Below, piece by piece: positions 1 through 7,628 of a DNA stretch of 35,533 bases. Made by a program: the position numbers and the translations under genes. Source of the DNA: Oscillospiraceae bacterium (GTDB lineage Bacteria > Bacillota > Clostridia > Oscillospirales > Ruminococcaceae); contig JAHHTS010000018.1 in NCBI GenBank assembly GCA_020024475.1, positions 1-35,533 of the forward strand, in the 5' to 3' direction. The notes below the pieces were generated by a model. That model saw nothing but the letters and a program-made list of their open reading frames with translations, was not told where the DNA came from and ran no database searches. Numbering within the stretch: position 1 is the stretch's first letter; each line of letters begins with the position of its first letter.

Positions 1-34
1 ATTTATAATAATACATATTTTTACATATAAATGT

Positions 35-66
35 ATTAATACAATTTTAAATAAAATTGTATTAAT
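35..66. repeat. AT-only inverted repeat near the window's left edge
   Basis: Two 15-nt arms (35-49 and 52-66) are perfect inverted repeats around a 2-nt centre. They lie about 90 nt beyond the 3' end of the minus-strand gene ending at 154. A smaller hairpin with AAAATG/CATTTT arms lies at about 87-104. They may help end that gene's transcript, but there is no GC-rich stem, so the role is uncertain. Confidence 0.5.
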
Positions 67-153
67 TGCATATAAAAATACATCATAAAATGTTTTACAT
101 TTTAAAAATATAAATATTATATGCATAATTGCGTATTTAGAATTGAATTATGA

Positions 154-960
154 CTATTTTAAAATTTCAGAAATTTGTTCATCGGCATTGATAGTATTTT
201 TAGTTATAACACATCTAGGATACTCCACACCTTCAATATTAAGAAAATTTAAAATCCTTTCAAAGTTTTTCATTCCTTCAGGATTTATATCTGTATTAAA
301 TTTATTAAAATTATTTTTCATTTGCTTACCACAAGTTTCTGCAAGTAAGTTTATATTATTTTTTATTATTAGATATGCAGATTCGTTCAAAAAGCCAAGT
401 CCAAGTTCGTTATCTAGAAAAACACTGGCTTTTTCGGCGGCATTTACAATAGTTCTTCCGTCAATATTTTCTGCACCCTTTAGAAGAAAATTTTGAATTG
501 ATTTAGGCATATTTTTACTTAAACTTTCAATACCAAAATCAGATAAATCTCCTATGAGTAACCCCAATTCTTGCCAAGAGCATTCCAAAAAGTAATCTAT
601 TTTTATATCAAATTCTTTTGAAGTTTCTAATACACATTGCATTATTCCTGCTTTTTTTAGACTTTCTGCAAGGGTTAGGTCACTTGTTTTGTATTTATAA
701 GTAGGTGAGATACTTACTATACATACTTTGCCTTCTATTGCATTGAATTTTATGATAAAGAAAAATGGATTTTCCTTACCCACCTCTAAAAACAATGTTT
801 TACTATCGTTTACCCGAGGCATATTTATCGGAACATCAAACTTGTTTTCACCAGTTACTGAAGCTTTATTGTCAATAGATAAATATAAAATAAAGTAACA
901 AAAGCTCATAAGTGACAAAGTTATAATGAAAGTCTTAAGAAAAACACGAAATTTTTTCAT
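154..960 (-). CDS. LytR-CpsA-Psr-like membrane protein, probably catalytically degenerate
   Basis: This encodes 268 residues with a membrane segment at about 9-27 and the rest presumably outside the membrane. The start is supported by GGAGG at 965-969, nine bases before the ATG. The region around residues 55-140 follows the LCP pattern: a hydrophobic strand (TLFLEVGKENPF), a strand ending in SISPTYKYK where LCP proteins have a PRDT-like motif, then a KIDYFLECSW segment like the family's IDYYV.V strand. LCP enzymes move glycopolymers from a lipid carrier to the cell wall using Asp and Arg residues in these motifs. Those residues are not visible here, so I read it as a non-catalytic or diverged relative. 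It lies downstream of spoIVB, separated from it by a terminator. This is an inference from pattern; a hypothetical protein is the safe alternative. Confidence 0.5.
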   Translation of the reverse strand: MKKFRVFLKTFIITLSLMSFCYFILYLSIDNKASVTGENKFDVPINMPRVNDSKTLFLEVGKENPFFFIIKFNAIEGKVCIVSISPTYKYKTSDLTLAESLKKAGIMQCVLETSKEFDIKIDYFLECSWQELGLLIGDLSDFGIESLSKNMPKSIQNFLLKGAENIDGRTIVNAAEKASVFLDNELGLGFLNESAYLIIKNNINLLAETCGKQMKNNFNKFNTDINPEGMKNFERILNFLNIEGVEYPRCVITKNTINADEQISEILK

Positions 961-1003
961 TTTTCCTCCATATATTTTTTTATTATTATTGTCAGAAAAA
1001 AAA

Positions 1004-1026
1004 TGGCTAATCCTAAGATTAAGCCA
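1004..1026 (-). terminator. Terminator of spoIVB
   Basis: A TGGCT..AATC stem with one bulge overlaps the spoIVB stop codon. On the minus strand it is followed by eight T (A run at 996-1003). A T run also follows on the plus side, so it could work in both directions. Confidence 0.7.
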
Positions 1027-2242
1027 CTTTTTTACTTTGCTTTGCCGCTATTGCATCCATAGTGTTTAACATATTATAAGCAAAAATACCGTATCCTCTA
1101 TCTACTTGATTTACAAATACATGTGTTACAGCTCCGACAAGTTTATCATTTTGTATTATAGGGCTTCCACTAAAACCCCGTAATATTCCTCCAGTAAGAG
1201 ATAAAAGCTGCGGATCTGTAATTCGAATAACCATATTTTTTATAGGGTCCTTAGAAGTAAGGTTAACTTTTTCTATTTCAATTTTATATTTTTGAGGAGA
1301 TGTGCCATTTATAGTTGTCAAAATATAAGCAGGACCTGTTTTTATTTCTGCGGGGGTAGCTACTGGCATAAGTATTTCTTTTTCAAATGAGTATGCTTTG
1401 CCATAAACGCCTGTTTCTCCATTATATAAAACTTTACCATTTGCTGTTGATGAAGTAAATGACCCCTTTAACCGTCCAGCAGAGCCATTCTTACTTTTTA
1501 CAAGACCAGTTATTTTTACAGGCACAATTTCTCCTGATAAAAGACGCAATTCTTTATGAGTATCAACATCTTTTATACCGTGACCTAGTCCAGCAAAAAA
1601 GCCTAAAGAACAGTCATAAAATGTCATTGTGCCAATACCAGCACCAGAATCTCTCACCCACATACCACTTCTATAATTATCTATATTAACATCTCTGACA
1701 GTTGTTAATAGCGTTGTTCGTTGTTCATCATCATGAAGATATGATATTTTTATAGGAATATTTTTACTGGATTTTATTATTTTTTCAACATCTTCATTTG
1801 TTTGCACATTTTCGTCATTCATACTTAGTATAATATCACCTATTTTAAGACCAGCTAATTTAGCTGGGTTTTGATATCCCGTGCTAGTTAGAATATCAGA
1901 AAAGCCAACTACCATAACACCATCGCAAAACATTTTTATCCCGAAAGGCTTGCCACTAACACTTACATATCGTTGCTCAGTTTGATTGATAACAACTTCT
2001 TTCATAGGGAATACTCCTAGAAAGTCAGCTGAATATAATAAAGGTTCATTGTTTGTTTGAATCTGTCTAGAAGGGGCTTCTTTTTCCTTTGGTTTGAAAG
2101 TCACAATAGGTATAGAGCCTATATTGATATCTTGACCATAATTTATATAAAGGTTGTCTGGAACTTTTGAGGAAATATACATAATGGCTAATGAAAAAAC
2201 AATTCCGAATGTAAATAAAGTCTTTAAAATTTTTTTGTACAC
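1019..2242 (-). CDS. spoIVB: Stage IV sporulation protein B, serine peptidase (S55)
   Basis: This encodes 407 residues. SpoIVB is made in the forespore, crosses into the intermembrane space and triggers cleavage of pro-sigma-K by SpoIVFB. An N-terminal membrane anchor lies at about 7-24. A PDZ domain covers roughly 100-185, including the GLKIGDIILSMN segment. The S55 peptidase domain follows, with His221 in GLGHGI and Ser360 in GFSGSPI as the expected catalytic residues; Asp343 (ITDPQLL) is a candidate third member. The start is GTG at 2242, placed eight bases after GGAGG; a nearby ATG is out of frame. In many Firmicutes the neighbours are recN and spo0A. Here neither is adjacent: an LCP-like gene follows and an XpaC/TelA operon is divergent. 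Confidence 0.93.
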   Translation of the reverse strand: MYKKILKTLFTFGIVFSLAIMYISSKVPDNLYINYGQDINIGSIPIVTFKPKEKEAPSRQIQTNNEPLLYSADFLGVFPMKEVVINQTEQRYVSVSGKPFGIKMFCDGVMVVGFSDILTSTGYQNPAKLAGLKIGDIILSMNDENVQTNEDVEKIIKSSKNIPIKISYLHDDEQRTTLLTTVRDVNIDNYRSGMWVRDSGAGIGTMTFYDCSLGFFAGLGHGIKDVDTHKELRLLSGEIVPVKITGLVKSKNGSAGRLKGSFTSSTANGKVLYNGETGVYGKAYSFEKEILMPVATPAEIKTGPAYILTTINGTSPQKYKIEIEKVNLTSKDPIKNMVIRITDPQLLSLTGGILRGFSGSPIIQNDKLVGAVTHVFVNQVDRGYGIFAYNMLNTMDAIAAKQSKKVA

Positions 2243-2265
2243 ATTAATATCCTCCGTTTACATGT

Positions 2266-2295
2266 TAGTATGCCCGTAAGGATAAAATTTATAAC
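2266..2295 (-). promoter_or_regulatory. Candidate forespore (sigma-G/F type) promoter of spoIVB
   Basis: On the minus strand a CATACTA box (2266-2272) matches the known sigma-G -10 pattern. A GTTATA box (2290-2295), 17 bases upstream, is a weaker match to the -35. The -10 lies 24 bases from the GTG start, leaving room for a short leader with GGAGG. Forespore expression of spoIVB is established in Bacillus; the promoter itself is inferred. Confidence 0.5.
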
Positions 2296-2486
2296 AATAC
2301 AAAAACAACTTTTCTTGTGAAAATAAAGTTAAAATATAATATATTTCATTGACATTGATATACTATAAGATTATTATATATTAAAAAGAATATAAATAAA
2401 ATTTATATAAATAAGTTTATTTATGTATTATTAAATATTGTTAATAATTGTTGATAATAAGCTTTTTCCTTTATTCATATACTTAA

Positions 2487-2521
2487 AAGGCTGGAGCCAC
2501 CTATGGGGTGGCTTTTGCCTT
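2487..2521. terminator. GC-rich hairpin in the divergent spoIVB/xpaC region
   Basis: GCCACC (2496-2501) pairs with GGTGGC (2507-2512), and outer arms AAGGC (2487-2491) and GCCTT (2517-2521) extend the stem. T runs follow on both strands. No recognised gene ends here, so either a small upstream transcript ends at this point or the hairpin is a remnant. Confidence 0.5.
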
Positions 2522-2555
2522 ATAGGTAAATGATATATATTTTAAAATTTATTTA

Positions 2556-2585
2556 TTGACACATGGCTGTTATAGATAGTAAAAT
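2556..2585 (+). promoter_or_regulatory. Promoter of the xpaC-telA-TPM operon
   Basis: TTGACA (2556-2561) and TAAAAT (2580-2585) are separated by 18 bases and precede the operon's first ribosome binding site by 16 bases. Confidence 0.6.
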
Positions 2586-2618
2586 ATCAATAACAATGTA
2601 TAAGGAGATTTTACAAAA

Positions 2619-3323
2619 TTGAACAACGATAATAATAAAAAACCGGTCAGCCCTATATATTCTGTAGCAATACTTTGGTTAGCGTGGTCACTGCTTATTC
2701 CGTTATTTGCAGTTTTGCATTATGTTGTGCTTATTATAGCAGCAGTAATGCTTTATAAAGTTGTAACTAATTTAATAGAGAAAAAGACGGAAAAGCGGAG
2801 CGCACAGACAAAAACAGAAACTGAGACAAATAAAGCAAAAACAGTTGAAGATAAACCAAATGCTAATATTGATCCAAAAATTGAAAAACTTATTAAAGAT
2901 AGAGATATAGCGATAAGAGAAATGCGTCGCCTAAATCAGAATATTTTGAATGAAAAGATTTCAGAACAGATTGATGATTTGGAACAGACTACAACAAGAA
3001 TTTTTGATAATGTTATAGCACATCCTGATAGAGAGGCACAAATAAGAAAATTCTTAAACTACTACTTGCCTACAACGTTAAAACTTCTTAATACATATGA
3101 TAGAATGAATTCGCAGGGCGTAACAGGTGAGAATATTTCAAGCACTATGAGCAAAGTTGATGAGACATTGGATATGATTGTAGCTGCATTCCATAAGCAG
3201 TTAGACACACTTTTTGCTGGCGAAGCGTTAGATATAAGTGCTGATATAAAAGTTATGGAAAATCTTATGAAAACCGAAGGATTGGCTGATGATATTAGCC
3301 AAATTAACACACTAGAGGAATAA
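2619..3323 (+). CDS. XpaC-like membrane protein (5-bromo-4-chloroindolyl phosphate hydrolysis family)
   Basis: This encodes 234 residues. Two close hydrophobic segments (about 14-28 and 33-50) anchor the N terminus. A Lys/Glu/Thr-rich linker and a largely helical, coiled-coil-like cytoplasmic region follow. The family was named for a phosphatase-like phenotype in Bacillus, but its biochemical role is not settled. A telA homologue directly downstream is the usual genomic partner and supports the call. The start is TTG at 2619, eleven bases after AAGGAG (2602-2607); no ATG fits better. The gene ends 12 bases before the next start and has its own promoter upstream. Confidence 0.72.
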   Translation: MNNDNNKKPVSPIYSVAILWLAWSLLIPLFAVLHYVVLIIAAVMLYKVVTNLIEKKTEKRSAQTKTETETNKAKTVEDKPNANIDPKIEKLIKDRDIAIREMRRLNQNILNEKISEQIDDLEQTTTRIFDNVIAHPDREAQIRKFLNYYLPTTLKLLNTYDRMNSQGVTGENISSTMSKVDETLDMIVAAFHKQLDTLFAGEALDISADIKVMENLMKTEGLADDISQINTLEE

Positions 3324-3335
3324 AGGAGATAATCA

Positions 3336-4532
3336 ATGAACGAAACTAATTTAACACCTGAACTTACTTTGGAACCAGATATTAATCATTCAGAAGTCCC
3401 ACAGCTTACACTAGAACCTGTGGCTAAACAGCAGACTGAAGAACAGAAAGAACGGGAAGAAAAGGCTAAACTTGAAGCAAAAAGAGATATCAATGCGGTT
3501 ATTGTTGATGAAACACAGCTTACTGAAGAAGAAAAAAAGGTAGTTGATGAATTTAGCAAAAAGATAGATATTAAAAATTCAAATCTGGTTTTGCAATATG
3601 GTGCAGCAGCTCAGAAAAACATCGCAACTTTTTCAGAAAACGCTTTGAATAGTGTAAGAACGAAAGACCTTGGGGAAATAGGTGATGATTTGGCAGACCT
3701 TGTTACAGAGTTGAAAGGGTTTGATGTCAATGAAGAGAAAAAAGGTTTATTCGGAATATTTAAAAAACCTATAAATGCTCTTGACCAAATGAAAACAAAA
3801 TATTCATCTGCTGAAGCAAATGTAAATAAAATTGTAGCAGCACTTGAACAACATCAGATAACACTCATGAAAGATGTGGCAATGTTGGATCAAATGTATG
3901 AGCTCAATGAAAAGTACTATAAAGAACTTACAATGTATATAGTTGCAGGTAAAAAACGAATTGAAGAAGTTCGTGCAACAGAACTTGAAGAATTACGCAA
4001 AAAATCAGCTGAAACTGGAAGCCCAGAAGCGGCTCAAGAATATAATGATTATGTAAATCTTATCAATCGTTTTGAAAAGAAAATACATGACCTTGAACTT
4101 ACAAGACAAATTTCAGTACAAATGGGACCACAAACAAGACTTTTACAGAATAATGATACTTTGATGATTGAAAAAATTCAGTCAAGTCTTGTAAACACTA
4201 TACCACTTTGGAAGAGTCAAATGGTTCTTGCACTCGGACTAGAACATTCTAGACAGGCTACTAGGGCGCAACGGGAAGTTACTGAAATTACAAATGACAT
4301 GCTCAAGAAAAATGCTGATTTGCTGAAAACAAGTACCATTGCAACAGCGAAAGAAGCTGAAAGAAGCATTATTGATATTGAAACACTTAAACATACAAAT
4401 CAACAGCTTATAGAAACACTTGATGAAGTTATGAAGATACAGAGTGATGGTTCTGTAAAACGTAAACAGGCAGAAGCAGAACTTGGTAGGATTGAAGGCG
4501 AATTGAAGACAAAACTTCTTGAACTTCACTAA
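3336..4532 (+). CDS. TelA-like toxic anion resistance family protein
   Basis: This encodes 398 residues with no membrane segment. It is strongly helical and charged, with long amphipathic stretches (about 150-290 and 310-398), and has GLFGIFKKPINALDQM near residue 140, a pattern familiar from the TelA/YaaN/KlaA family. Family members are linked to tellurite resistance and to tolerance of cell-envelope stress and antimicrobials; the mechanism is not established. The first 40 residues carry a repeated LTLEP element (PELTLEPD and PQLTLEPV), perhaps a short docking motif. An AAAGGAG site precedes ATG 3336. It is the second gene of a three-gene operon between the XpaC-like and TPM-domain proteins, suggesting one membrane-associated complex. 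Confidence 0.82.
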   Translation: MNETNLTPELTLEPDINHSEVPQLTLEPVAKQQTEEQKEREEKAKLEAKRDINAVIVDETQLTEEEKKVVDEFSKKIDIKNSNLVLQYGAAAQKNIATFSENALNSVRTKDLGEIGDDLADLVTELKGFDVNEEKKGLFGIFKKPINALDQMKTKYSSAEANVNKIVAALEQHQITLMKDVAMLDQMYELNEKYYKELTMYIVAGKKRIEEVRATELEELRKKSAETGSPEAAQEYNDYVNLINRFEKKIHDLELTRQISVQMGPQTRLLQNNDTLMIEKIQSSLVNTIPLWKSQMVLALGLEHSRQATRAQREVTEITNDMLKKNADLLKTSTIATAKEAERSIIDIETLKHTNQQLIETLDEVMKIQSDGSVKRKQAEAELGRIEGELKTKLLELH

Positions 4533-4569
4533 TTTTATAATATAATAATCTATATTTTCAGGAGAAAAG

Positions 4570-5559
4570 ATGGAATTTTTGAAGAAACGCAATACAGCTT
4601 GGGCTGTTTTGGCAATTGTAATCGTAATTTCTTTCTTTATCGGACAGTCTAAAAAACCATCAGATAGGGTAGAAATACTTGAAAGTGGCGTATATGTGCA
4701 AGATAATGCAAATGTTCTGTCAGATGAGACTGAATCATTTATAACAAAATTGAATAATGACCTTGTTTCAAAAGTTGGCGGAGAAATTCAAGTCGCAACA
4801 ATTGATACTACAAATGGCAAAGATGCTTTCGATATTGCATGGGATTTAGGTGTAAATACCAATTTATCTGAAAATAGCTGTGTATTTGTAATTGCAGTTA
4901 ATGATACAGATGCTGTTATAGTTCAGGGTGATGGGCTTATATACGCCTTTACTGATGAAGAATTGTCAGAAGTACTTAATTCATCATTTACAGTGAAAGA
5001 TTTTGAAAATCGAAATATTGATGAACCAGCAAGGATAGCTTTTAATAAACTTATAAATATGTATGAGGAATACTATGATGTTAATATTGTCGGCAGTGAG
5101 AATGTAACTGTTATTACTAACAGTAGCAGTAACATATCAGAGGGTACTTTAGTTATCGTTATTTTGCTTTTGGTAATTCTTATACTTATGAATATTATGA
5201 CACGCCCATATTACCCATATAGAAGGCGCAGGACAATATTCACACCTAGTGGATATAGACCAAACTCTTATTATGGCCACACACATACAAGTTCTACAAC
5301 CAGATCATATAACAGTTCTTCAAGAACTGGAGGTTTTGGCAGTAGCCACAGTAGTCGAGGCGGAAGTTTCGGCGGAAGTTTTGGATCAAGTAGTAGTCGT
5401 AGTGGTGGATTCCGTAGCAGCAGTCGAAGCAGTAGTAGCCGTGGCGGAAGCTTTGGTTCTAGTAGCAGCCGTAGTGGTGGGTTCAGCAGCGGTAGTCGAG
5501 GTAGTAGCCGTGGAGGAAGTTTTGGCGGTGGTAGTCGTGGTGGCGGATTCCGCAAATAA
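4570..5559 (+). CDS. TPM-domain membrane protein with a basic Arg/Ser/Gly tail
   Basis: This encodes 329 residues: membrane segment 9-25, a TPM (TLP18.3/Psb32/MOLO-1) domain at about 42-172 beginning VYVQDNANVLSDE, a second membrane segment at 193-211, then a 118-residue tail of mainly Ser, Gly and Arg. TPM domains are found in YgcG-like bacterial proteins and in photosystem II repair proteins. With this topology the TPM domain faces outward and the tail is in the cytoplasm. The tail is built of repeating SSSSRSGGF and SRGGSFG units, and the DNA there (about 5330-5555) is correspondingly repetitive and richer in GC. GGAG precedes ATG 4570. It is the last gene of the xpaC-telA operon. The domain is clear; the function is unknown. 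Confidence 0.8.
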   Translation: MEFLKKRNTAWAVLAIVIVISFFIGQSKKPSDRVEILESGVYVQDNANVLSDETESFITKLNNDLVSKVGGEIQVATIDTTNGKDAFDIAWDLGVNTNLSENSCVFVIAVNDTDAVIVQGDGLIYAFTDEELSEVLNSSFTVKDFENRNIDEPARIAFNKLINMYEEYYDVNIVGSENVTVITNSSSNISEGTLVIVILLLVILILMNIMTRPYYPYRRRRTIFTPSGYRPNSYYGHTHTSSTTRSYNSSSRTGGFGSSHSSRGGSFGGSFGSSSSRSGGFRSSSRSSSSRGGSFGSSSSRSGGFSSGSRGSSRGGSFGGGSRGGGFRK

Positions 5560-5611
5560 ATCATAAAAGATTAATTATGATATATTATTAAATATTTTAT
5601 AGTGATATTTT

Positions 5612-5645
5612 CACCCTTTATACTTTATATGAAGTATAAAGGGTG
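5612..5645 (+). terminator. Terminator of the xpaC-telA-TPM operon
   Basis: A perfect 14-bp stem (5612-5625 with 5632-5645) has a 6-nt loop and is followed by TTTT. It lies 53 bases after the TPM gene stop. Confidence 0.85.
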
Positions 5646-5681
5646 TTTTCATATGTGCGTTTAATATCTAGTGTGTTAAAT

Positions 5682-5722
5682 TTGCAATTAAAACACAAAG
5701 TGATTATTAATTTTAATTGCAA
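5682..5722. repeat. 12-bp inverted repeat in the gap before the ABC operon
   Basis: TTGCAATTAAAA (5682-5693) is perfectly repeated in inverted orientation at 5711-5722 around a 17-nt centre. The gap from 5646 to 6020 is otherwise AT-rich with no gene that I can see. Confidence 0.5.
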
Positions 5723-6020
5723 TATTAGTATGTCATTACTTATAGTTTTAATTTTATAAACTTATAATAATATTTTATACGCCATAATAAGTGTGAAAAA
5801 TAACCTGTGAAAAATCGAGTAGAAAAACCAATAAAATTTTATTAAATAATATATGACTTTTAAGAAAATTTTGGATTTTTCCTAGAAATAATTTATTCTA
5901 TAAATAAAAATTAGTATCTGAAAATGCAATCATTTTAATAATAGTGTATGTTTAGTACGATATATTTTATATTTATATTTAATGCACAATTGCTATAGTT
6001 ATTAAATATAATAAGGCAAA

Positions 6021-6034
6021 TGCGGTATACCGCA
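6021..6034. promoter_or_regulatory. Perfect 14-bp palindrome before the ABC transporter operon
   Basis: TGCGGTATACCGCA is fully self-complementary and lies just upstream of the ribosome binding site (AAGGTGG, 6041-6047). In this AT-rich stretch its GC content stands out. It could be a repressor operator or a small hairpin affecting translation; the regulator is not identified. Confidence 0.5.
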
Positions 6035-6052
6035 AAGATTAAGGTGGTGTGG

Positions 6053-6811
6053 ATGTGTTTGTTTTTATCTGTTGAAAATATTAAATTATCATATCAGACG
6101 CCGACAGGCGAAACAGAGGCAATTAAAAATGTATCTTTTGAAGTTGAAGAAGGCCAATTTGTTAGTATTGTAGGTCCATCTGGTTGTGGAAAAAGCACAC
6201 TGCTTTCTTGCATAGCAGGAATCACCGATACGACTTCTGGTAGCGTTTTTCTTAATGGGAAAAAGATTCAAGGGATAAACGAAAATATAGGATATATGTT
6301 ACAAAATGACAACTTATTGCCATGGCGTTCAATTTACAAAAATGTTTTACTGGGACTAGAAATACAAAGAAAACTTACTCCGGTAAACATAAAATATGCT
6401 GAAGAACTTTTGAAAAAGTATCAACTATGGGAATTTAAGGATAGTTATCCATCTGCGCTTTCTGGAGGAATGCGTCAAAGAGTTGCACTTATACGAACAT
6501 TAGCAGTAAAACCAAGCATATTATTACTTGACGAGGCATTTTCGGCTCTAGATTATCAAACTAGAGTGAATGTAAGTAAAGATGTTTATGAAATACTGCG
6601 TCGAGAAAATAAAACAATGATAATGGTTACTCATGATATACCCGAGGCAGTTGCAATGAGTGATAAAATTATTGTGTTTTCAAATCGTCCTTCAACGGTA
6701 AAAAGAGAAATATTAACTGGTTTTGACACAGATAGAGACCCGATAAAGATAAGGGGAGACAATCGCTTTCAAAAATGCTTCGATATTGTGTGGAAGGAGA
6801 TGACAAAGTGA
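6053..6811 (+). CDS. ABC transporter ATP-binding protein, SsuB/TauB/ThiZ-like
   Basis: This encodes 252 residues. It is the ATPase that powers an importer of the nitrate/sulfonate/taurine/pyrimidine-precursor type. Walker A GPSGCGKST is at 41-49, Q-loop Gln84, signature LSGGMRQR at 136-143, Walker B LLLDE ending at 161 and the switch His194 in VTHD. I chose ATG 6053, six bases after AAGGTGG, over an ATG at 6020 that would place the start inside the palindrome. Its TGA overlaps the GTG of the permease by four bases (GTGA), so the two are translationally coupled. The family is certain; the substrate is not readable from the ATPase. Confidence 0.9.
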   Translation: MCLFLSVENIKLSYQTPTGETEAIKNVSFEVEEGQFVSIVGPSGCGKSTLLSCIAGITDTTSGSVFLNGKKIQGINENIGYMLQNDNLLPWRSIYKNVLLGLEIQRKLTPVNIKYAEELLKKYQLWEFKDSYPSALSGGMRQRVALIRTLAVKPSILLLDEAFSALDYQTRVNVSKDVYEILRRENKTMIMVTHDIPEAVAMSDKIIVFSNRPSTVKREILTGFDTDRDPIKIRGDNRFQKCFDIVWKEMTK

Positions 6812-7611
6812 AGAATACATCTTACAGTCGCATTCAATATTTAAAAGTCCTAAAAAGAGAAAATCAGCTTGTTAGTTTCTTTCAAATAACTTTGATAGTA
6901 GTTATTCTAGCTTTTTGGGAATTTGCAGCATGTAGTGGCATAGTTGATCCGTTTATAGTATCAAGTCCAATTAGAATAGCTAAAACATTCTTTTCAATGC
7001 TAAAAAATGGACTTATAATTCATGTTCTGTACACTGTATGTGAGACATTGGTAGGTTTTTTGATTGGTGTATTGCTTGGGCTTTTGATCGCAGTTGCGTT
7101 ATGGTTTTCAAGCTTTGCGAATAGAGTGTTTGCTCCATACTTAGTAGTGTTAAATAGTCTTCCAAAAATAGCACTGGGTCCAGTCATAATAGTATGGGCT
7201 GGTGCAGGAGCTAGTGCAATAATTACAATGGCAGTTGCAATTTCCCTTATTGTTACTGTTATGGAATTATCTCATGGCTTTTACTCTACAGATGTCAATT
7301 TACTTATAACTGTTAAAAGCTTTGGTGCTACGAAGTGGGAAAGTTTTAAAAAAATAGTTATGCCTTATAACATCCCTGTTTTTTTTCAAAGCTTAAAAGT
7401 TAATATAGGTTTAAGCCTGGTTGGTGTAATAGCAGGAGAGTTTCTCGTTTCTAAAGCGGGATTAGGATATCTTATAGTTTATGCTGGTCAGGTATTTAAA
7501 ATGGATCTGGTTATGATGAGTGTTGTTTTGCTAGGGTTTATTGCTTTCATCATGTATAGTGCTGTAAATTATCTTGAAAAAATAGCTAAAAAATTTCTTA
7601 ATCATGTTTAG
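6808..7611 (+). CDS. ABC transporter permease (BPD_transp_1, SsuC/ThiX-like)
   Basis: This encodes 267 residues with about six membrane spans. The coupling loop in the second half reads VKSFGATKWESFKKIVMP, the EAA motif that contacts the ATPase. I chose the GTG at 6808, nine bases after AAGGAGA and overlapping the previous stop, because it gives an ordinary N terminus; an upstream ATG at 6775 lies inside the ATPase gene. The next gene, a lipoprotein, starts 17 bases on. ATPase, permease and lipoprotein together make a complete importer. Confidence 0.9.
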   Translation: MKNTSYSRIQYLKVLKRENQLVSFFQITLIVVILAFWEFAACSGIVDPFIVSSPIRIAKTFFSMLKNGLIIHVLYTVCETLVGFLIGVLLGLLIAVALWFSSFANRVFAPYLVVLNSLPKIALGPVIIVWAGAGASAIITMAVAISLIVTVMELSHGFYSTDVNLLITVKSFGATKWESFKKIVMPYNIPVFFQSLKVNIGLSLVGVIAGEFLVSKAGLGYLIVYAGQVFKMDLVMMSVVLLGFIAFIMYSAVNYLEKIAKKFLNHV

Positions 7612-7628
7612 TGGGGGTATAGATAAAA

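Noticed and set aside
143..496. Plus-strand open frame opposite the LCP-like gene
   Set aside because: It lies antisense to a longer gene with a good ribosome binding site and shows no recognisable motif.
5330..5555. Tandem repeat array as a CRISPR or mobile element
   Set aside because: The repeats are imperfect, in frame, and encode the Ser/Gly/Arg tail of the TPM protein; there are no spacers.
5249..5566. Open frames on both strands across the Arg/Ser/Gly tail region
   Set aside because: They are by-products of the repetitive, GC-richer tail DNA; compositions (Val/Ala-rich or Pro/Leu-rich) are implausible and no ribosome binding site supports them.
5900..6052. Possible TPP riboswitch before the ABC importer
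   Set aside because: The conserved TPP core (CUGAGA and its partner segments) is not present; only the 14-bp palindrome stands out.
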